From the NCBI GenBank assembly GCA_946894095.1, contig OX335657.1:14384001-14448000 (forward strand): DNA of 64,000 nt. The letters are read 5' to 3'. The stretch's first letter is position 1. Every line of letters begins with the position of its first letter. The notes beneath the pieces are model-generated. The model was not told the DNA's origin. It saw only the letters and a list, made by a program, of their open reading frames with translations, and searched no databases. The translations under genes were made by a program, and so were the position numbers. This document shows, piece after piece, positions 57,501-64,000 of the stretch. Source of the stretch: Incurvaria masculella (taxonomy: Eukaryota > Arthropoda > Insecta > Lepidoptera > Incurvariidae).

Positions 57501-60500
57501 TTGTCGATTGCAGTGCTACGAATTTGATCTTTACAAAAATCTGGTTATGGTTAGTACTTTAAAGTTGGCCCAGCCTGCCGGGTCCACTTATTTTTACCTT
57601 GTGAATTTGCTTTGTCACTCTCTCGTCGCTTATTAGTTAGAATTATATATTAGTTGGTTAAAATTATACAATACTGGTATTTGTCTAGGATAATTTTTAA
57701 CATAACCTACTTACAACATTCTTATAAAAAGAGGATACGCAAAGCGCGCATCGCCGTCGGAGCAACGCTGATTCTTGGCAAAGTGATACTCTTTGAACCA
57801 CTTTTCCCGTCCAGGCGTCCTGGATCCCCGCCCTAAGCGCTGCCACATTATAAGCTGTATTCTGGCACTCCATCTTAAGGTCTACGGGTACCTTTCCCCC
57901 GGTCCTCGTGCGTCCAGCCCCAGCCTGCCACCGTGCCCTCCGCCCCGCTGTAGTCCGGCCCGAGCGGCTGCGGCAGGCATGCGGGTCGCAGCGCTTGCGT
58001 CCACCGCAACTGCCGTCTCGTGCGCAGCAGCGCCACGTCATTGGCCGTCTTCTCGCATCTTACACGACAAAACTATTCACGGATGTGTTTAGAGGAGGCT
58101 TTCAGCAGGTCTATGCCTGGCATTCAGTAATCAGGAATCCTGAGTCTAGAAAACCGCTTTTATAGCGATTTTCAAAGCAAGTTTTTTGACGGAAAACCTT
58201 GATGGATTAAAAAAACTATGCTCCGGAATCTTTTTGTCAAGAAAATCGAATTTAAAAACCACTACAAAAGCGGCTTTCTAGACTCAGGATTCCTGATTCC
58301 TGCTTACTGAATGCCAGGAATAGACCTGCTGATCAAATGCCGAATGTGTTTTGTTGCTTCGGCAAAGGTCTAGTGGTTCCGATCGAGTAGGACTCCGTAG
58401 AGACATACTTTGCGTAGGGTGCAATTTCCAAATTGCAAACCGATTGTAACTTATCATAATTATACAACTTGGCCGATGGGTAAAATTATAATCTATACTA
58501 ATAATAAATCTGTAAGGGGTGTTCATGGAGTAAGTTGCTATGTTTTCTACGATACTTCGTTTGTAGACTTTATGTATCTGTTAAATCAGTTCTGTAAATA
58601 GTATGTGAGTATGTATGTATGTATGTTCCTCCATAACTCTTAAACCGATAACCCGAATTCGCTGAAACTTACTACACGTATATGTAAATACACGGGACAC
58701 AGGATAGGCTATATATAATTCAGTTCCGCTTACATGTAATTCAGTTCATTCAGTTCATTCATATCATTCATATAATTCAGTTCCGCCAGATGTAGGTATC
58801 ATACAAACTAAATGCCCCGAGGTGGCGGCTCGGAGGGTAATACTGCCGTTATTTCCTGGTTTACTTCTTCTAAGTTATGCAACTGAATTTTTGATACGGT
58901 TTGCATTAATTTGAGGAGCGATCAACGAGCAAGTTTTTAATTAATTTTTTAAATATTTAATACAAACCTTAAGAGAAAAATGAAAACTATGTGCTTGAAC
59001 ATTGTAGGTATTAAAAAGGCCAACAAAAAGTTCCACGAAATCACGTATAGCGATAAATTCGAACCACTCGCCCGATTTATTTGCGTATTTTAGCAACTCT
59101 GGGCGCAGTCAAATTCCGGATGGGTTACCGTTTTCGATGTTGAAGGTGGCTGTGGTTCGTATTCCTCATACAACTTCCCCCCCGAATGTTCGATAACCCA
59201 TGGGCGTCGTCGAGCACTTTTAGGTCCTGGTGTACGCCAAATGCCCATGGTGTACATTTTTAACCTCCATGCATATGCCGCGATTAAAATAAAAAAAGAA
59301 ATATGCTTATTATATTTCTATAAGTCTATATTTCTATAATATTATATTTATATACTTCTTGTATGCAATCAATACTCACCTGTATTCGGGATGAGGTATA
59401 ATTTTCGACAAGGATTCCTTCTCATCCGTCGCTGCCAAGTCGTGGTACCCAGCTACAAATGTCAGCTGTCTCGCGCGATAGAATTCGTATGAATCACTGT
59501 CAAAGAACCACACGTGTATTGCACGCGGAAATAAAGATAGATAGTTGTTGAAATTTTTGAGAGATCATGAGATTATGTTCAAATGTTCCGTAGTTACAAA
59601 ATTCATAGAAAAGTACTTCTAGTTTAAAGACAATATTGTTTATTTTCTAACAATTCTATCGCGTTTAGAAATTGAAGTTATAAAACAATTTGTAGTTACT
59701 TAGTAATGCTAAGGAAAACAAATAAGTATAGTTGGACAATATTAATGCTTTATAGTTAGAATCACACCTCACTGTCATCTACAGTATGGCATTAAAACTG
59801 TACATTCATAGAAAAACAATCATATGGCGTAATGACATCCCTGAACGTACAGGGTGGGGCATAAGTCACGTAGGGGTTGCTGCTGGTTATAACTTTTCTT
59901 ATTGTTTTTATTGATCTTAATCAGATTATAAAAACTAACTCATTGAGATATTTTTGATTTAGGTTTTGAATACTATGCCACGTAAATGATCGCCATTTAC
60001 TGTCTCACAAAAACGGGCTCTTTCGAGATTATTTCTCATAACTTTTCTCAGAACATGAGAAGTTAGCAGCCGTATTTCAGCTGCGTGATTGTTCCTTTTT
60101 TTAAATGACCCCGGAGAAAATAATCCGGCGATGTTAAATCTGAGGAAGGTGCGGGCTAGTGGATTGTTGAAAATTTCGAGATCAACGCTCGCCAAAACCC
60201 TGCCTTAGGATCGTCACTGTTACATTACATTGGATAGTCCTGAAATGATCCATGATGCATCTCCAAAATTTACTTTATAATTCGTTAAATTTAAATAATA
60301 CGAAATGTCAGTTCCAATGTCATATTTTATATTTTGCCCCACCCCGTACATAGTCTAAAAAGATTCATCTGTTTCGATGACATTAAGTCATTGTAGTAAA
60401 ATGTCTACACGCAGGATTAATACGAGAAATCAGCGCCATCTAGTGTATAAAACAGGCATTGTGTAGATTATAAAACCCCTGCGACTAATTCGATGGATGA

Positions 60501-61553
60501 CGGAATTGTCGGGTTAGTGCAGTGATTATACCAGCTGTTCTTGATCATACGATTTTCCGGAACATTTTATTTTTCTTTTCGTTGAGGATTTTATTTTGTT
60601 CAGACTGCCCTGTCTTAACTGAAGCACGTGAAGGCGTAAACTACCCTATGCATGAGAATATTAATTTAATCGTGATTTACCTGCAAACGCAATGCCCAGC
60701 GGTCAGAAGCCAGGAGTGTGTGACGACCGTAGCGCCGCACTGGTGCGCCCCATTCCTCCAAATGCTAACTGCCCACGGTATCTCTGATTCCTGGCTGGCC
60801 GAACCCCCAACTATTCTCCCCGACCGGCTCGGGTCTACGCCGCATTCTACATCTGCCACTGCAGAAAAAGGTCACCTTGGTAAAACAATGAAGGAGCTGT
60901 GATGGCTGAGAATTTAACAAATATTCGCATCCGATTGCAAATACAAGTTCAAGGCCTTTGGGGAAAAACACGTTCATTTTTTTTTAAAGCGCGAAACATG
61001 GCATGGTATATGCCCTCACCCAAGAGGTACCGACTGCTCCCATGGGCTTTCGAAACCGAAAACTTTGCATCGATATGGCGTCGGGTCCCCGTCACATGCA
61101 AGGCCCTGAACCACCCGACACCGGTGGGCAGCGGAGTACCCGTTTCACCCGATCTCGCTCTCCATCGTGTCGATCCCTTACTCTCAATCAGTGATTTAGA
61201 TTTAGAATCACTGAACCACTCATCAAAAAGGTGCCCATGGGCTTTTGAACTCTCACAGTAGCTATGGCTATAGTGGGCAGCTAGTTAATTCTCCACCCCA
61301 TGTTTAAAGAATCCCGGTTTATATCGATAAGTTAAATCAATGATCTAGAGAATCGATGATGGATTAAGGACAATAACCACCAATAACCTACTGCGATGCA
61401 TACGAATTAACTTAAAGCAGCTGTAATCTAAAAATACTCATATTCCACAATTAAGCCATGGTTAAGAAAGTAAAATATTTGCTTACGGTTAACGAATCCA
61501 GAGCATAACCCAAGCACTTTTAATATTATGACAGCCGAAAAAAATACTTTCAT
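51583..61553 (-). CDS. Secreted trypsin-type serine protease, 6 exons
   Basis: Exons (minus): 61553-61487, 60858-60681, 59496-59380, 58058-57892, 57173-57022, 51792-51583. All phases match, giving 296 aa. Residues 1-20 form a hydrophobic signal peptide ([17 protein letters not shown]). The propeptide ends SRSGR, followed by IVGG at 38-41, the classic activation site. Catalytic residues are H78 in TAGHC, D128 in NDVALL and S230 in DSGGP. D224, six residues before the serine, predicts cleavage after Lys/Arg. The residue equivalent to chymotrypsin Gly193 is Ala (CWADSGGP). No CLIP domain. Introns are rich in repeats; the last is about 5.2 kb and holds the 100-bp array. It is extracellular; the substrate is unknown (digestive, immune or reproductive roles are all possible). 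Confidence 0.9.
51793..53764. other. Protease intron 5, unique part
   Basis: No exon or repeat recognised. Short open frames here lack domain similarity. Confidence 0.35.
53765..54775 (+). repeat. Tandem array of a 100-bp unit in a protease intron
   Basis: The block ATGCGACCACTCAAAATAAA starts at about 53781, 53881, 53979, 54234, 54334, 54434, 54534 and 54676. Most spacings are 98-100 bp. One unit is interrupted by about 155 bp of unrelated sequence (54045-54208), and another is lengthened by a partial internal copy near 54588. Each unit also has GATCTACCTGTCTGTCATGT and ATCATGGGAAACACTGGTCG. Confidence 0.9.
55247..55599 (+). mobile_element. AGTGCGAGTCGG repeat, longest copy
   Basis: Complete from GGGCCAAGTGCGAGTCGGAC to GGTACGGAACCCTAAAAA, with an expanded (GGAC)n tract at 55463-55540. 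A stray GTAATAGGGTTCCGTTTT just upstream (55076-55094) is the end of another copy. Confidence 0.85.
56145..56230 (-). mobile_element. tRNA-like Pol III promoter sequence (SINE head)
   Basis: The minus strand reads TAGCTGGTTGGTGTAGCGC (A-box-like) and, about 50 bases on, GGTTCGAATCC (perfect B box). The stems do not pair well enough for a functional tRNA. A poly-A-like tract follows on the minus strand near 56115-56145. Confidence 0.5.
56630..56927 (-). mobile_element. AGTGCGAGTCGG repeat, inverted relative to 55247
   Basis: It runs from AGGGTTCCGTACCCAAAGGG through (GTCC)n to CCGACTCGCACTTGGCCGG. With the copy at 55247 it forms an inverted pair about 1 kb apart, ending 95 bp from protease exon 5. 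Confidence 0.85.
58102..58332. mobile_element. Palindromic MITE beside a protease splice acceptor
   Basis: Arms of about 60 bp: TCAGCAGGTCTATGCCTGGC with its complement at the other end, continuing through CAGGAATCCTGAGTCTAGAA. It lies 43 bp upstream of exon 4 of the protease in gene orientation. Confidence 0.8.
59848..60348 (-). mobile_element. TA-flanked mariner-type element with a transposase tail
   Basis: TA duplications at 59848 and 60347 flank ends CAGGGTGGGGCATAA and TTTTGCCCCACCCCG. The minus strand keeps pieces of a transposase C terminus ([29 protein letters not shown]), as in mariner relatives that end GGHLxDIIFKT. A deleted derivative, not autonomous. Confidence 0.75.
60990..61486. 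other. Protease intron 1, no further gene
   Basis: A short GC-richer stretch (61010-61260) with two CCCATGGGCTTT motifs is probably a repeat fragment, since CCCATGGGC also occurs near 22675, 31440, 32585 and 59200. No coding similarity. Confidence 0.3.
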
Positions 61554-63139
61554 TTTATTATTGCCGCAAAACTGGTTTCAAGGCCTTTCTAATTATTGTA
61601 CTAATATGATTGATTTTGTAATTATTTATTAAGGAATAAAAATATTTATAGGAAATTTCAAACGGTACCAATGTTATTGTTTTTGATTTGCTTAAGATTT
61701 TAATTTAATTACGTTTAAAGCTTTCCTTGATTTTACCCGTTAGTCATGTGTGACAAAATATGTTTTTATCCTATAATGTATTGTCGTAATATTAGGTTTT
61801 AATTTAGATTTCATAAACTTTACACTACACTTAATTTCTAAACAGCCTAAACCTAAGCAACAAGCGCACACCTTACGGGGGTGGCGAGGAGTTGTGACTG
61901 AACAATCAGGATAATTTCAGGTAATATTTAACTGCTTACATTACTGAATCGCCCCACCTCCCAATGTCTGAAGGCCTAACCCCTATCTCTTAGATATTTG
62001 CGATGTCAAAAACTCGGCCGAAATATATCGATACAATCAATTGGCTCAAACTGCATTATTTTTTGTAAACATTAGCAACTCTTGAATAATCGGGTTTTAC
62101 TAAGTTGATTGCATTACATTACAGATATATTTTATTCTTCAGAAATTAGAAATCTTTTTTTAATTAAATGTAGGATAACTTTGTGTTTTTGTTACCTACT
62201 TAAATTTGCCTAAGAATAAAAAAAGACCAACTTTTATGTTTCCTAATAATTGTCTATATTTGAGCACGTCCATCAATATTTTTAAGAACAAAACAATTTA
62301 ATGAACAATTTATATTAAATAATTAACAATTTTCAGGTAACACTGAAATTTTCTTATTTCCATCGATTAAAATATAATGGATTTAAGCCCTCGTTTCTAC
62401 CCAAACGTTAACAGCCTCGTAATTATTTTACGATTTTACAAAAGCAAAGTTACCGGATAAAATTTTCGTGTTCGACTAAACTACTGTAAAATATTACTTC
62501 AACCTACATTTTAGAATTGTTTAATCAAAGTTATAAAAAATATCGATATCGACATTTTCATGGAATGCACGCGCGTCGCTATGCGAGCCTTGATTCATTG
62601 CCACGACCACATGTTCCTGCGATAAGAAATAACTCCGCGGAAGTACTTGTAGTTATGTAGATGTTCTAAAGATAATCTTACAATGTCAGTTGCAAGCCCA
62701 TCCTATCATTCAAACATAAAGACATAATTAACCGAAAAAATGCATGTACATGTTCAATGTCGTGAAAACTATAACGTTCTATGTAATTTGCTTTGTTTTA
62801 TCTGACCCAGTTCTATAAGACACATTATTTTGTAATACGCCCTTCAGATCTTCTATCTTATCACAAAGCGTTCCTTTAATTTTGGACCAAGATACAATTT
62901 TAGTGAATTGTGTGTCTATGTGCGTGTGGCGTGTGTTTCTAAAGGAACATCGTCGCATGACCAAGTGAAATAAAAAAAAAATATGCATGGTAAAATATTG
63001 TTTTCAGCTCCGAAAAAAAAAAACCTTTTGCATTTAGTACTATCAACTTGGCATTATGCATTGCATTGCCCTTCAGAAGAGATAAAACACATATCCATAC
63101 ATATAAGTTATAAATCACTTTATCGAAATTTCGTTGTGA

Positions 63140-63285
63140 ACTTTGTTTACGCAGGCTTACACCATTGAATAGAGCAGGCATTTTTCAACACATTTATATT
63201 GTTTCATATTTATAAATATCCATAGACGGGTGCTTTAGAGTATCCCTCAGATGCCTGCTCTATTCAAAGGTTTACCTGTGGAAAC
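63140..63285. repeat. Small palindromic element
   Basis: TTGAATAGAGCAGGCAT (63166) and ATGCCTGCTCTATTCAA (63251) are perfect complements, and the similarity of the arms continues outward for about 14 bp. The loop is about 68 bp. Confidence 0.65.
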
Positions 63286-63639
63286 GAAGAGCCCAGCGAA
63301 ATTTCGATAAGTGAGTTGTAATTCGTAAGAGGGCCTCTGGAAAATTCTTCAAAATCCGTATAAATATATCATTAATCATTTTTTTATCTTCAGGGTGGAC
63401 GCGAGAGATTAGAATATAGTCCTGGCTTAAATTGCCACTGACTCATTTATTATTACTTATTTAAGCTCTGGATGTGTTGATTACTGTATTGATCGAAATT
63501 CAAAAACTTTTAAAAATCACAGGTTTCTTTGCTAGGTAATAGGTAGGATGAAGCCCACCCTGATTGAAAAGGCGATTTAAGGACTAGCCAACTACTCGCG
63601 CCACACAAATGCACCTTTAAAAAAATGTAATAATATGAA

Positions 63640-64000
63640 GTGAAACGACTCAGTAAGTCCAAATAGAACTCCAGACTGATAATGCATTGTTAATATTGTT
63701 TTGATTCCATCATTTATTTACATAATAATAATAATAATAATAAAGTAGATTTTTCACATATTTAGAAATCTGAAAGTAATATAATTTGTAGGTAAAAGCA
63801 AAAATAGCATATATGCTGGGTGTGCAGCAAACAACCAGATTAGCTGTTTCCCTTATTTATTTATTATATTAATTATGTAGGAAGAAATAATAAATATATG
63901 CATAAACAAATCATTACATTTACTTTTAGATTTCTACATTTAGTCAAAAAAGTTCGGAAATGGACACCGTTTCCGAAATGTATTTTGTATAGAAAAAAGA
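63640..64000 (-). mobile_element. Interspersed repeat family E, copy 2, cut by the window edge
   Basis: Reverse complement of 30190-30475 (GACTAAATGTAGAAATCTAA, ATAAATGATGGAATCAAAAC) with an extra segment of about 90 bp near 63820-63900 and an expanded (AAT)n at 63724-63743. Confidence 0.7.

Noticed and set aside
57697..58041. Arg/Gly-rich minus-strand frame of 114 codons
   Set aside because: It overlaps protease exon 4 in a different frame. The protease frame has NDVALL and matching splice phases.
1..64000. CRISPR array, operon, phage or bacterial genes
   Set aside because: All direct repeats are eukaryotic tandem or interspersed repeats. Every gene has GT-AG introns.

Overview
The window is nuclear DNA from a moth or butterfly. 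Genes are sparse, with short exons and GT-AG introns, in AT-rich sequence crowded with mobile elements. Several repeat families are ones I know from lepidopteran genomes: the repeat carrying AGTGCGAGTCGGACTCGCAC and GGGTTCCGTACC blocks around a (GGAC)n tract, the ACCGACTTCAAA hairpin element, the CTAGCTGCGGTACCCGG element ending in (CATC)n, and a tRNA-type SINE. I see no bacterial operon, rRNA gene or CRISPR array.

Four protein-coding genes can be assembled with matching intron phases. (1) A seven-exon rhodopsin-class GPCR, plus strand, 21449-27734, 411 aa. (2) A MYND-SET protein of the SmydA/msta family, minus strand, 33742-38202, 561 aa. (3) A second SmydA-type protein, plus strand, 44322-51404, 566 aa; the two paralogs are divergent, about 6.1 kb apart. 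(4) A secreted trypsin-type serine protease, minus strand, 51583-61553, 296 aa, whose stop lies 178 bp from the stop of gene 3 in convergent orientation.

The rest is repeats. 1-21 kb holds LINE remnants, a mariner carrying two nested insertions, two TTAA-flanked elements with related ends, palindromic MITEs, and hairpin elements with a tRNA-shaped core. The GPCR introns hold a 163-bp GC-rich array made from copies of exon 5, and exon 7 is followed by two decayed copies of itself, each split by a different MITE. 28.7-33.7 kb holds a tandem pair of about 1.1-kb repeats with a nested insertion. The protease introns hold a 100-bp tandem array and several MITEs.

The genes do not form an obvious pathway; the SmydA pair is the only functional cluster. 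The most distinctive signal is repeated tandem duplication of coding segments: exon 5 and exon 7 of the GPCR and the last exon of the second SmydA gene, the first and last of these carrying a splice acceptor with the duplicated exon start.
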